NCBI GenBank assembly: GCA_965116235.1
Contig: OZ220496.1
Span: 806,001 to 870,000, forward strand
Direction: 5' to 3'
DNA from: MPNP01 sp965116235
GTDB lineage: Bacteria > Pseudomonadota > Alphaproteobacteria > Rhodobacterales > Rhodobacteraceae
DNA: 64,000 bases
In this document: positions 17,438 to 26,129 of the stretch, piece after piece
Layout: every line of letters starts with the position of its first letter
Position numbering within the stretch: the stretch's first letter is position 1
The notes under the pieces: generated by a model
Databases searched by the model: none
What the model was told of the DNA's origin: nothing
What the model saw: only the letters and a program-made list of their open reading frames with translations
Made by a program: the position numbers and the translations under genes

Positions 17438-18529
17438 ATGGTTACAGCAAGGAATGAGTACAATCCGGATTATGCGGTCCCTCCCGGATGGGTCCTGAAA
17501 GAGCATATAGAGGCGGAGGGGATATCTCAAGCCGAATTTGCCAGGAGGTGCGGACGCACTCCAAAGCTGATCAGCGAGATCATATCCGGCAAAGCCCCCT
17601 TGGAACCAGAAACGGCACTTCAGTTTGAAAGAGTGCTGGGAGTCAACGCGAGTATCTGGCTGGAGATAGAGTCTGATTATCAACTCTACCAGACTCGTGC
17701 CATGGAGGCTGAAAAAGTCAGACGTTCAGCAAAGTGGCTCAAGTCTTTCCCCGTCAAGGAATTGGCAAGACGTGGCTACTTCACTTCCCCTGAGTCAGAA
17801 GCGGATGCCGTTGTGAAGTTGCTCAAGTTCTTTCGCGTGGGCTCCATTGATGCATGGTACACCCGCTACAGCATGGAGAATGTGGCCTATCGTCATTCTC
17901 CAAGTTTTAAGAGTGACGAGGCGGCATTGACGACTTGGCTCAGACTCGGAGAAATCGAAGCCGAAGGCCAGGATTGTGAGGAGTTCAACGCGGCTCGATT
18001 CAGAAGTGCAGTCAGAGCGATTCGGGGGTTGACGAAACAGCCGATTGACAAAGCCCTCAGACAGGCATCGAAACTCTGCAATGAAGCTGGTGTTGCACTC
18101 GTGGTTGTTACGTCATTTCCCAAGATGGCACTTAGCGGGGCAGCTAGATGGACCTCACCTGACAAGGCTTTGATCCAGCTAACTGCCCGTCACGGGACCA
18201 ATGATCACTTTTGGTTCAGTTTTTTTCACGAAGCCGCTCACATTCTCTTGCACAGCAAGAAGGGAATATTTGTTGACGAAACCCAAGCCGATGATACGCA
18301 GCTGGAATCTGAGGCCAATGAATGGGCTTCCAACATATTGGTCCCAAGGAAGACTTGGGACAGGTTTGTGGCTTCTGCTCCCCTAAATCATCGTGCAATC
18401 GAAAGGTTCGCTAAAGAGCAGGATATTGCTCCCGGTATAATTGTCGGGATGCTACAACACCGAAAACTGGTTTCGTGGTCTCGCTTGAATGAACTTAAAG
18501 ACAAGATAAAACTTGTGCAATCACGCTAA
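17438..18529 (+). CDS. higA: HigA-type HTH protein fused to ImmA/IrrE metallopeptidase domain
   Basis: A 363-residue protein. Residues about 17-80 are an XRE/HigA-type helix-turn-helix (GWVLKEHIEAEGISQAEF...RCGRTPKLISEIISGK). The C-terminal half is an ImmA/IrrE (DUF955) zinc-peptidase domain with HEAAH at 264-268 and a downstream Glu-rich helix (QLESEANEWASNILVP). It is the second gene of the higBA-like pair. The long form differs from the usual 90-110 residue HigA: the peptidase part may cleave the repressor or another target under stress, so this could be a TA system with a built-in protease trigger. An inverted repeat (CTTCAACC/GGTTGAAG, 18563-18589) follows the gene and may end transcription. 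Confidence 0.88.
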   Translation: MVTARNEYNPDYAVPPGWVLKEHIEAEGISQAEFARRCGRTPKLISEIISGKAPLEPETALQFERVLGVNASIWLEIESDYQLYQTRAMEAEKVRRSAKWLKSFPVKELARRGYFTSPESEADAVVKLLKFFRVGSIDAWYTRYSMENVAYRHSPSFKSDEAALTTWLRLGEIEAEGQDCEEFNAARFRSAVRAIRGLTKQPIDKALRQASKLCNEAGVALVVVTSFPKMALSGAARWTSPDKALIQLTARHGTNDHFWFSFFHEAAHILLHSKKGIFVDETQADDTQLESEANEWASNILVPRKTWDRFVASAPLNHRAIERFAKEQDIAPGIIVGMLQHRKLVSWSRLNELKDKIKLVQSR

Positions 18530-18740
18530 CAGACCTTTCCTTATTGCGCATCAATAAGCGGGCTTCAACCAAGATCGTCAAGGTTGAAGGCGACGCTGTT
18601 CACACTCTTGACTTCAGCCATTTATTGGCATAACTGTTGGATATGCAATGACACTCATTTTCAAAGGGGCACTACTTTCGGGCTCTCGACGTTGCTTGAT
18701 GATGCCGGTCAGGGCTCTGGCGGAGGGGGGGGGGCGCGGC

Positions 18741-21184
18741 CTGCCTGTTAGTCACAAGTCTTGTCCGGACGCAGTTTCTGGTGCAGCGGTTCGGGTGACC
18801 GTCGCTCCAGCACGCCCATGCGATACAGGCGTTCATAGGCGTCGGCCTGAGCGGCCAGCTTGGCCTGGCCGCGCCACATGTATGTGGGTCCCGGAGGCGG
18901 GTCGTTCGTACGATGGAGATAGCCGCCGAGGATGGCCAGGATGACCAGGGCTCCGCCCAGGGTATAGGGGTTCAGGGTCAGCTGGCGGTCCTGGGCGATG
19001 TCGGCGAGCACGGTGATCTCGGTATCGTCCAGGACGGTGCCGGCCGGGAGTTCGGGTGTGTCGCGTCCGAGGCGAGCGAGAGTGAACAGGCGCCAGGCGA
19101 TGACGGCCTTGATGGTGAGGCTGCGTTCCAGCCGCTGGCCCTCGTGGTGGTTGAGGAACTCGGCCCGGCAGCCGGTCTTGAAGATGCGATGCCATTCCTC
19201 GATGCGCCAGCGCAGACGGTACTGATCCAGAACTCGTTGGGCGTCTTGGGGCGTGGCGACGCTCTGGCTGGTCAGCAGGGTCCAGCCGAGCGGGGGCGTG
19301 CCTTCGGGCGGGCTCTCCTCGATGGCACTGAGGATGGTCATGGGGATCGGTTGGTCGTGGCGGTCCGCGTGGTCGCGAGGTGGCGGGATCCGGACGGACC
19401 GGTAGCGCAGGGTCAGGGTGGCCGACCGGGCGGGGCGTGCGGGTCGAGCCTTCTGGGTACGGGTGGCGTTGCGGGCCGACTGGCGGGTGATCGTCAGGGT
19501 CACGGACCCGGCGGGCGGTTCGGCGGCCAGCTGTTCGAAGAGCCTGGCCTCATGGGGGCCCATGGCTCGGTTGACCTTGGCCCGGACGACCAGGTCGACA
19601 GGGCGGTGCCGCTGCTGTTCGGCGAACAGAGCGAAGAAGTCCGCTTCCCGGTCCATGACGGCCACCACGCGTACGCCCTTGGGGGCCACATGGGCGGCGT
19701 CGCGCAGACCGCGCAACCAGCGGGCCGACTTGCGAGCGGCGGGCGGAGCCGAACGCTCGGCTGCCCCCGTGGGGGCATCATACTCGATCCGGGTCAGACC
19801 CAGCGGGACGCCGGTGTCGGCATCGACGGCCAGGGAACTGTGCATGTGCAGGCCCAAGGTCCCGGTCCGGCCAGCATTGCGACCGATCAGACCGAGGTTG
19901 CGGCACTTCGGGTGCGTGGCGAAGTTGAGGTCGGTGCCGTCCTGGATCAGGACTACGGTCCGGGCTCCGGCCAGGCGCCGGATGGTGCGCTGGCGATGCG
20001 GCTCCAGAATGTTGTCGGGGGTCACGTCCGAGGACGCGGGCTGCTGGATCAGCCGGTAGTAGCCGGTCATCAGGGCTGTCTGTCCCTGCGCGGCGGCGGG
20101 AAAGGAAGCGGCGGGGTCCGAGGCCATGACGGCGGCACAGGTCACCAGACGCCGGCTCAGACGCCGGTCGCCCAGCGGGGCGTCGCCGAATTCGTTGGCG
20201 GCCCACTGGCTCCCGTCCAGCCCCTCGGCGGGCCCCAGAGGAGCCGGGGTCGCCGGTGCCACGCCCAGAACCCGCCGCCAGTCGCGCCGCAACGGACGCA
20301 TCCAGATCGTCTTGACCGACCGGCGGGGAGCGTCCGGACCGGCAAAGCGTCCCCGTCCGGTCGTTTCGCCCACGCAGTCCCAGCCCGCCGCGGCAAAGAC
20401 CGTGCCCGCATGATGTGTCGCATCGACAAAGGTCTCGACCAGCAGCGGACGAAACCCGTATCCGGCCTCAATGTCGCCGGCCAGACGCCGCAGAGCCGCG
20501 CTCAGCACCCAAGAGCCCAGATGACGACAGCGGACCATCGGGCGGATCAGAAACCGGCTCAGACCGATCACCATCCGGTTCAGGGCCGCCGCGCGCGTCG
20601 GGTCGTCCCAGCCGATCCACTGGTCGCGGGCGGCCAGCCGCAAGGCGGGGGCGGCAAAGCCCAGGGCCCCCAGCACGCCATGGTCCGAGTGGATGAGATA
20701 TCGTTGCTGCACGCCGGCATGAATGACGGCCCCGCAGGGATGCTCGCGGCGCATCAGTTCTGTCCACATGCGCCGGTCGGCTTTCGTCGCCACCGGACAC
20801 ACCCGCAGGTTTACCACATCCGACACCGCCGCCGGAACCGCCACCGGGTCCGGCACGGCGACCCCCAGACCGCGTGGCGGATGACCGCCTCCGTGCGACC
20901 GGGCCGGCGGCAAGGTCAGATGTCCGGCCGTCTCCTGCGCGGTCAGCACGGCCAGACAGCTGGCAAGGCGCAGACGACCGCACCCGTCGCGCAGATCAAA
21001 CGTCTCGCATACCCGGCGGGCCACGGCATGACGACTGCGGGCCGGCTCCCGAGCCAGAGCCTGCACGCGAGGCCAGTGAGCCGGAGACAACAGAGTCGAA
21101 CGAAGCGGTTCCATCAGGGACATGAAACCCAAGGTAATCATTCTCAATACTTATGTCAAGAAAAAAGATGTGACCTACCGGCAG
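18741..21184. mobile_element. IS4-family (Tn5/IS50-like) insertion sequence with target duplication
   Basis: A 2.44-kb GC-rich element. The left end, CTGCCTGTTAGTCACAAGT, matches the outer end of Tn5 at 15 of 19 positions; the right end (reverse strand) is CTGCCGGTAGGTCACA, 13 of 16 identical to the left. The ends are flanked by the direct repeat GGCGCGGC (18733-18740 and 21185-21192). One long leftward gene fills the element and its stop codon lies inside the left terminal repeat. The intact frame, clean ends and intact duplication indicate a recent insertion. A run of ten G residues (18725-18734) abuts the left side. Confidence 0.88.
18748..21141 (-). CDS. Tn5-like DDE transposase with N-terminal DruA-like (DUF4338) domain
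   Basis: A roughly 797-residue fusion. Residues about 80-290 resemble DUF4338, the domain of Druantia protein DruA: SDVVNLRVCPVATKADRRMW, then YLIHSDHGVLGALGFAAPAL, RDQWIGWDD and FVDATHHAGTVFAAAGW. Residues about 330-770 are an IS4/Tn5 transposase: WAANEFGDAPLGDRRLSRRL DNA-binding start, VVLIQDGTDLNFATH with the first catalytic Asp, VVAVMDREADFF with the second, and YRLRWRIEEWHRIFKTG with the catalytic Glu in the Y-R-E-K signature. Twice the usual transposase length, reflecting the extra domain. A frame from TTG at 21147 exists; I prefer the ATG at 21139-21141. It encodes movement of its own element; the DruA-like part is probably a DNA-handling module. Confidence 0.88.
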   Translation of the reverse strand: MITLGFMSLMEPLRSTLLSPAHWPRVQALAREPARSRHAVARRVCETFDLRDGCGRLRLASCLAVLTAQETAGHLTLPPARSHGGGHPPRGLGVAVPDPVAVPAAVSDVVNLRVCPVATKADRRMWTELMRREHPCGAVIHAGVQQRYLIHSDHGVLGALGFAAPALRLAARDQWIGWDDPTRAAALNRMVIGLSRFLIRPMVRCRHLGSWVLSAALRRLAGDIEAGYGFRPLLVETFVDATHHAGTVFAAAGWDCVGETTGRGRFAGPDAPRRSVKTIWMRPLRRDWRRVLGVAPATPAPLGPAEGLDGSQWAANEFGDAPLGDRRLSRRLVTCAAVMASDPAASFPAAAQGQTALMTGYYRLIQQPASSDVTPDNILEPHRQRTIRRLAGARTVVLIQDGTDLNFATHPKCRNLGLIGRNAGRTGTLGLHMHSSLAVDADTGVPLGLTRIEYDAPTGAAERSAPPAARKSARWLRGLRDAAHVAPKGVRVVAVMDREADFFALFAEQQRHRPVDLVVRAKVNRAMGPHEARLFEQLAAEPPAGSVTLTITRQSARNATRTQKARPARPARSATLTLRYRSVRIPPPRDHADRHDQPIPMTILSAIEESPPEGTPPLGWTLLTSQSVATPQDAQRVLDQYRLRWRIEEWHRIFKTGCRAEFLNHHEGQRLERSLTIKAVIAWRLFTLARLGRDTPELPAGTVLDDTEITVLADIAQDRQLTLNPYTLGGALVILAILGGYLHRTNDPPPGPTYMWRGQAKLAAQADAYERLYRMGVLERRSPEPLHQKLRPDKTCD

Positions 21185-21206
21185 GGCGCGGCTCCATGAG
21201 GAACGG

Positions 21207-22326
21207 CTACCGCCGCCAGCGCAAGCCCAGCGTCCGGTAGATCTCCTTCGCATCCGCCGTGATGGCGCTCGGCAGCCCGATCCGCTGATCCCCGTGCGGG
21301 TCATGCAGAAGACTGATCTGCAAGGCGTTCAGGGCCCGTCGGATGCGCTCCGGGCTCATTGGATGACCGCGCAGGGCCAGCCGGTGGCGCAAGTGCTGCA
21401 GGCAGCAGAAGGCCATGTAGCAGAGGGCGATGTGGGCCCGGATGCGGGGTTCACGCCAATGGAAGATCGGACGGATCTTGAGATCGTGCTTGTTGGTCCG
21501 AAAGCCGGCTTCGATGGTGGCCAGCTTGCGATACTGACCGATCAGGGTTCGCGGGTCGGTCGTGTCGCAACCCCAAATCATGATGCCGCGCAGCCCATCT
21601 CAGCAAGAGGCGGCAGCCACCTTGTCCGCGTTCCGCTGCACCGTGCCGTCGGGGAAGTCCAGAAAGCGGGCCAGCCGGACCCGGAGCTTCGCGATCTGAC
21701 GTGTGCGGTCGTAGGCATCCTTGCGCGCCCGGCGGGGCGAATGGGTCACAATCAGCCGTCGGTCGTGATCGACGTCTAGGGAGCGCTGACAGATGGTCTC
21801 GACCGCCCGGTCATCCAGACCGTCCATGCTGCGATAGACCCGATCCAGGTGGATGGCCATCGCCCCATGATCATACCATTCGCGCCCGGTGGCCCGCTTG
21901 GACTGGGGCTGGGCGATGCGAGCCCGCACCAGTTCCTAGATGATGCGGTTGGCGCTCATGCGCCGAGCCCCGAGCAGACGCTCCCAGCCGAACTGACGAT
22001 AGACGATGTTGAAGACGTCGCGAATGCCGACCGTGATGCGTCCATCCTCGGAGCAGTCCATGACATCGACCGGCGGTGTCCGGGCGGGAGGTGGCCAGGT
22101 CGGCCGTCTCGCGGGAGCTCAGCAGGGCTTGCATGCCGCTGGCCTCCGGGCGCATCTCTTCGAGAATGACATGAGCCAGGCGTTCGAGCGGTTCGAGCTG
22201 TGCCTCGGAGGTGGCGATGCCAACATGGCGCAGGACCTTTTGCCGGACCTTGTCGCGGGTGCGCATGGATTCCACGATCGGGATCTTGATGCGTCCGGCG
22301 GGCATTGTTTTGCGACGAATGAACAT
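21207..22326 (-). pseudogene. IS1634-family transposase, frameshifted and internally deleted
   Basis: Fragments in three frames belong together. The N-terminus starts MFIRRKTMPAGRIKIPIVES at the ATG 22324-22326 and continues VRQKVLRHVGIATSEAQLE; a middle part (21600-21929) contains HLDRVYRSMDGLDDRAVE and RLIVTHSPRRARKDAYDR; the C-terminal part (to 21207) reads YRKLATIEAGFRTNKHDLKI and HIALCYMAFCCLQHLRHRL, the conserved end of this transposase family. The catalytic core between first and second fragments is largely missing. It cannot be functional. Confidence 0.82.
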
Positions 22327-22488
22327 GGGGAAGAGAACAGGACGGGAAGCGCGTTTTTCAACTCTTGTTTTTATGAGGACACTACAAGGCCCCTTTGAGA
22401 TTTTGAACGTCGTAAAACCCCGCCATGGCAGGATCCTCAGTTTTTCGACATGGTAAAAAATGCGGAAGTCGAGAGTTGATGAAGAAGG

Positions 22489-22524
22489 CAACTGCCGAGG
22501 ATTCCTCGGCAGTTCGAATCTCGG
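22489..22524. repeat. Palindromic repeat, copy 3
   Basis: The best-preserved copy: AACTGCCGAGGA and TCCTCGGCAGTT form a perfect 12-bp inverted repeat, followed by CGAATCTCGG. Related to copies at 16257-16291 and 16874-16909. Confidence 0.65.
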
Positions 22525-22741
22525 GCAGGAGACCTGATCTGGCCGTCTTGAACGCGATCAGGATATCTCGGCGTGGTTTTGCATGGATTTCCTAAGTGGT
22601 CGGCCGCGTGGAAGGCATTGACAAAATACATCGTTGAAGGACATCTCTCCCTTTATATTCTTGATGTTTCATTCCCCGTTCGCACGCAAATTGTACGACC
22701 GCGAGATAGTGTAGTTTTATGATCGTGCACAAATTTCAAAC

Positions 22742-22778
22742 CGAGGCACTGCCAGACATGTTTATGTCTGGCACCTCG
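22742..22778 (-). terminator. Hairpin after nagA, possible terminator
   Basis: A 9-bp perfect stem (GCCAGACAT/ATGTCTGGC, 4-base loop) is enclosed by a further pair CGAGG/CCTCG. It lies 34 bases beyond the nagA stop. There is no T-run, so it could end or protect the operon transcript rather than act as a classic intrinsic terminator. Confidence 0.45.
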
Positions 22779-22811
22779 AATGTGACCAACGACTTCAAGG
22801 GTGCCAGCCAT

Positions 22812-23903
22812 TCAACTTTTCGTCGGAACGTTTGGGATAAATGTGACCAGCCTGCCGCTATCATTCTTCGGAGGTTGCAATCCCATCATTCCGAATGGAT
22901 TGTCGCTGGCCATTGAGAGAGCGGCGTCGATTGAGACACCAACTGTCTTGTGCATATGGGCGATGCAATCGCTCAGGCAGACATGGGCTCCGGCCAGAGA
23001 GCCGGCCTTATTTATCAACTTGCCGCCGTCCACGTGAATTTCTTCGTCGTAAAGCAAAAAACTGTCGCACCCGCCAACAGTCGGCATTGCGTCAGAGACA
23101 AGGACGATTCGGTCGTGGTGGCCGCATGCCCGCAGTGTCAGGCGAATCATGTCAGTAGAAACATGGTGTCCATCAGCAATCAGCCCGCACCACAGTTCTG
23201 ACAGAATCGAAACTCCAACCAGCCCCGGAGCACGTCCTGTCATAGGTGACATGCCATTATGCAAATGGGTGACAGCCTTCAGGCCTGCCTCAATCGCTTG
23301 GCGCGTTTGTTCGGCGTCTGCCGCCGAGTGACCTGCCGAAACCACTACTCCCATCTGATCCAAGATAGCAATGGTCTCTGACTTGACGCATTCAGGTGCC
23401 AAGGTCAACAGCACCGGACAATCCCATTTGCGTAACGTCTTGATGGTGTCAAGGGTTTCTGCATCAAAGGCACGAATCCGGTCTTGACGATGGGTACCGC
23501 GGTTAAGCGGGTTGATATGTGGACCCTCGATATGAATACCCAGGACACCATCCCGACCAAGCTGGGCGAGGACACCTTCTGCCGCTCGACGAATAACGTC
23601 GGTAGTGTCAGAGATGACCGTGGGAAGAATAAACTCTGTCCCCAATGCCCGATGTGCCTTGGCAATATGCTCGACCCCTTCAGCGGTCGGCAGGTTATTC
23701 AACAGTACGCCAGCACCGCCGTTTACTTGTGTATCAAAAAGACCAAATGCGGCTATCGCATCAACTTTCTTTATCTGCGTATCAGGGGGGAGATTGTCAG
23801 CAATGGTCAGAGCGATCAATTGTCCTTGGTCAAGCTGGATCGCGAGATCATGGCCCAAACAGTGCCCACCGTCATAAACCCCGTGGGGAAGAATCCAGTC
23901 CAT
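22812..23903 (-). CDS. nagA: N-acetylglucosamine/galactosamine-6-phosphate deacetylase
   Basis: A 363-residue amidohydrolase of the NagA/AgaA family, which removes acetate from N-acetylhexosamine 6-phosphate. Visible family parts: FDTQVNGGAGVLLNN, HIEGPHINPLNRGTH with metal-binding Glu, VVSAGHSAADAEQT, VTHLHNGMSPMTGR, GLIADGHHVS and LVSDAMPTVGG with the catalytic Asp. I chose the ATG at 23901-23903, seven bases after the upstream stop; the open frame extends 12 codons further. The C-terminus departs from the family after MASDNPFGMMGLQ and lacks the usual final strands (G-x-L-x-G-x-x-A-D-x-V), so the last 15-20 residues may be lost or altered. Last gene of a five-gene leftward operon. Confidence 0.87.
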   Translation of the reverse strand: MDWILPHGVYDGGHCLGHDLAIQLDQGQLIALTIADNLPPDTQIKKVDAIAAFGLFDTQVNGGAGVLLNNLPTAEGVEHIAKAHRALGTEFILPTVISDTTDVIRRAAEGVLAQLGRDGVLGIHIEGPHINPLNRGTHRQDRIRAFDAETLDTIKTLRKWDCPVLLTLAPECVKSETIAILDQMGVVVSAGHSAADAEQTRQAIEAGLKAVTHLHNGMSPMTGRAPGLVGVSILSELWCGLIADGHHVSTDMIRLTLRACGHHDRIVLVSDAMPTVGGCDSFLLYDEEIHVDGGKLINKAGSLAGAHVCLSDCIAHMHKTVGVSIDAALSMASDNPFGMMGLQPPKNDSGRLVTFIPNVPTKS

Positions 23904-23910
23904 TGCAATC

Positions 23911-25182
23911 TCAAAACATATAGGGAGCAAGCGCGGCATGAATCTCGGCAGTCAAGTAGGCATGTGGCCAAGTCATGCCGCGGCAGGTAAGTGCCTCGGC
24001 CCGTGTAATCACCTCGGCGGAAAAATGCTGGTGCAGTAGCGAGGGCATGGGAACGATTTTCTCCAGACTATCCAACAGAACGTTCACGGCGGACCGTGCC
24101 GCAGGTTGTGGCCAAAGATACCGGATTCGATCGGAGTAACTGAAATGTAAAAGTTGCCTAAGGTCCTCGCCGTCAGTTTGAAAATGTGCTTTCCAGATTT
24201 CGGGATTGGCCTTCATAAGTCTTTCCATGACTTGTGTAAGTGCTTCCGCAGTTGGCATGTACCACTGCCGGACAGCATCCAGCGCATAGAGTGCCTCGCG
24301 ATATGCAAAAGTCAGTGCGGGGCCGACCTTGAGGAAAGTGAAATGTCGACGGGCCAGTTCGGGGAAAACTTCCGGATATTGGTAATCGGTCGAATGTGCC
24401 TCGAACGCAATGCCTGGCCAGTCGGACAAGATCGCGGACAGGTCATCCGGACTGTTAACATTAAAACGGTCAATCTGGGTGGCACCAAACTCGAGCCCGG
24501 GCTGGACGACCACGGCAGCCGTGCGCTGCCAGGCGGAGTCCACGCCGCGATCTAGAAAGGCTGCCTTGTGAGTCGCCAATGTTTGCCGAACAGCGTCGGG
24601 TTTCGTTGGAACGATGCCTTCTGTCTCACGGGTAACTCGAGATCCCCCAGGAGGAGGCACCTCCGTCCCCACGACATAAACCAGTGCATTTGGATCGGGT
24701 GCAAAACATTCACACGTTTCGACCAGGGAAGCCGCGCGCCGAGCCACTGTAGCATCATCCAATTGTGCGGGCTCGCCTGCGCAACCTTCAGAACAGTCGA
24801 GGTGAATTTTAATGAATCCTGCCTCGACATAGTCCCGCACCATCGTCTCAGCTTCCCGCATCGCCGCTCTAGGGGACAAGTGCTTCCACGCTTGGGGACC
24901 AAGATGATCGCCACCAAAAAATACCCGCTCCCGTGAAATGCCAAGTCGAGAGATTCTTTCGTGAACGTCGGCGATGAACTCCACCGGTTTCAGACCTGTG
25001 TAGCCACCGTAATGATTCACTTGATTGCTGGTGGCCTCGATTAAAAGATCACGGTCATTTTCATGCGCCAGCATCAATGCCGCTTCCAATACTTCGGGCT
25101 GAGCAGTGCAGACCGAAGTCAGTGCCTTGCCCGTATTGGCCAAGGTATCATTCACATGGCTCACAAGTTTATTGCTTGTCAT
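23911..25182 (-). CDS. agaZ: Tagatose-6-phosphate pathway protein AgaZ/KbaZ/GatZ-like
   Basis: A 423-residue member of the GatZ/KbaZ family (non-catalytic partner of tagatose-1,6-bisphosphate aldolase in E. coli; reported to act as tagatose-6-phosphate kinase AgaZ in other proteobacteria). Characteristic stretches are LLIEATSNQVNHYGGYTG near residue 46, FFGGDHLGPQAWKH, IKIHLDCSEGCAGEP, VYVVGTEVPPPGG and FSYSDRIRYLWP. Its TGA is eight bases before the nagA start and it overlaps the kinase gene upstream by four bases. No gene for the class II aldolase subunit (KbaY/GatY) is in the window, so the last step must be encoded elsewhere. Confidence 0.9.
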   Translation of the reverse strand: MTSNKLVSHVNDTLANTGKALTSVCTAQPEVLEAALMLAHENDRDLLIEATSNQVNHYGGYTGLKPVEFIADVHERISRLGISRERVFFGGDHLGPQAWKHLSPRAAMREAETMVRDYVEAGFIKIHLDCSEGCAGEPAQLDDATVARRAASLVETCECFAPDPNALVYVVGTEVPPPGGSRVTRETEGIVPTKPDAVRQTLATHKAAFLDRGVDSAWQRTAAVVVQPGLEFGATQIDRFNVNSPDDLSAILSDWPGIAFEAHSTDYQYPEVFPELARRHFTFLKVGPALTFAYREALYALDAVRQWYMPTAEALTQVMERLMKANPEIWKAHFQTDGEDLRQLLHFSYSDRIRYLWPQPAARSAVNVLLDSLEKIVPMPSLLHQHFSAEVITRAEALTCRGMTWPHAYLTAEIHAALAPYMF

Positions 25183-26129
25183 GCGTCCTTCTTTTGCATT
25201 TCGTGCTGAAGGGCCAGCAAAGCGGCACCACGGGAGCCACTGTTGGTGCCAAAATGCGCTGTTCGGATGTTGGGGAGGCGAAGGCTCGCAAGTGCCATGT
25301 TGCGCATTGACTTCCGAGCCCGGGATTCGATGTTCGCGATATTGGTGAGTCCGCCGCCCAAAATGATGCAGTCTGGATCAACCATTAGCTGGATCGTGTG
25401 CAACAATTCGCCTAATAATGCGAACCACGTATCAACGACGCGGATTGCACCATGATCGTTCTTCTTAGACGCGTGGATCAGCTCAGAGGCCTGGCGATCG
25501 CAGGCATTGAAATGCCGATCTAGACGCCGGATGCCGCGCCCGGAGAGAAGGGTTTCAAAACACCCGACACGCCCACAGCTGCAGGGTAGAATTGGCAGTG
25601 CCTGCTCTTGCAGCATCGAGGCAGGAAGGCTGAAATGACCAACCTCGCCTGCAACGCGGTTCAGGCCCTGTGAAAGCATACCATCATGGCATACTCCACC
25701 ACCAAGCCCTGTTCCAAGGATCAGACCAAACATAACGCTCTGTCTGTCGGCGGCGCCGCCATTGGCTTCGGATAGTGCAAAACATTTGCAGTCATTGTCC
25801 ATGGCCACGGGCCGTCCGGCGATCCGAGCAACATCTGCGGCCAGAGTTTTTCCAGTGGCAGGTATATTGCACGTAAGCGCGATTCCTGTTTTCCTGTCCA
25901 GTAGTCCCGGCAACCCAAATCCAATAGGTATTTCGGCGTTGCCCGACCTTTGTCTTGCCCAATCCATTACCGTTTTGATGGATTTCAGTAGCGTGTCGTA
26001 GTCGCTGTGTGGTGTTGCGATTTGTTTGGAAACTGATGGCTTTAGATCAGCATCGAACAGTTTGGCCTCAATCTTTGTACCTCCAAGGTCGATACCGCAA
26101 ACCCATCCCTGTGACCTGGTTTCAGGCAT
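25179..26129 (-). CDS. ROK-family sugar kinase (N-acetylhexosamine kinase)
   Basis: A 316-residue ROK kinase. The phosphate-binding start is CGIDLGGTKIEAKLFD, AMDNDCKCFALSE holds the catalytic Asp, GLILGTGLGGGVCHDG is the second phosphate loop, and the zinc/substrate motif is EVGHF...CSCGRVGCFETLLSG, which is the normal CxCGxxGCxE. ADP-binding LGGGLTNI follows. It phosphorylates a hexosamine; in this operon N-acetylgalactosamine or N-acetylglucosamine is the likely substrate. The start overlaps the AgaS-like gene: an ATG at 26127-26129 gives eight bases of overlap, another at 26139-26141 would add four residues. Confidence 0.9.
   Translation of the reverse strand: MPETRSQGWVCGIDLGGTKIEAKLFDADLKPSVSKQIATPHSDYDTLLKSIKTVMDWARQRSGNAEIPIGFGLPGLLDRKTGIALTCNIPATGKTLAADVARIAGRPVAMDNDCKCFALSEANGGAADRQSVMFGLILGTGLGGGVCHDGMLSQGLNRVAGEVGHFSLPASMLQEQALPILPCSCGRVGCFETLLSGRGIRRLDRHFNACDRQASELIHASKKNDHGAIRVVDTWFALLGELLHTIQLMVDPDCIILGGGLTNIANIESRARKSMRNMALASLRLPNIRTAHFGTNSGSRGAALLALQHEMQKKDA

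Larger units (their letters stand above)
18661..22398. mobile_element. IS1634-like element, ruined and interrupted
   Basis: The outer ends carry matching 10-base inverted repeats: TCAAAGGGGC at 18661-18670 and its complement at 22389-22398. Between them lies a frameshifted IS1634-type transposase gene reading leftward (21207-22326). A Tn5-like insertion sequence (18741-21184) is inserted between the transposase and the left end. Removing the insert leaves about 1.3 kb, shorter than a full IS1634 element, so an internal deletion is likely. Base composition is clearly more GC-rich than the flanks, showing an outside origin. Exact target duplication was not resolved. Confidence 0.65.
22399..22811. 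other. No gene; repeat and hairpins between IS block and nagA
   Basis: About 410 bases. It contains palindromic repeat copy 3 (22489-22524), a segment at 22427-22475 that resembles 28592-28640 (likely end of an unidentified mobile element), and a long hairpin at 22742-22778 downstream of the amino-sugar operon. Confidence 0.5.

Noticed and set aside
18913..21240. 775-codon rightward frame opposite the Tn5-like transposase
   Set aside because: Antisense shadow in GC-rich DNA; the opposite strand encodes a protein with clear catalytic motifs.
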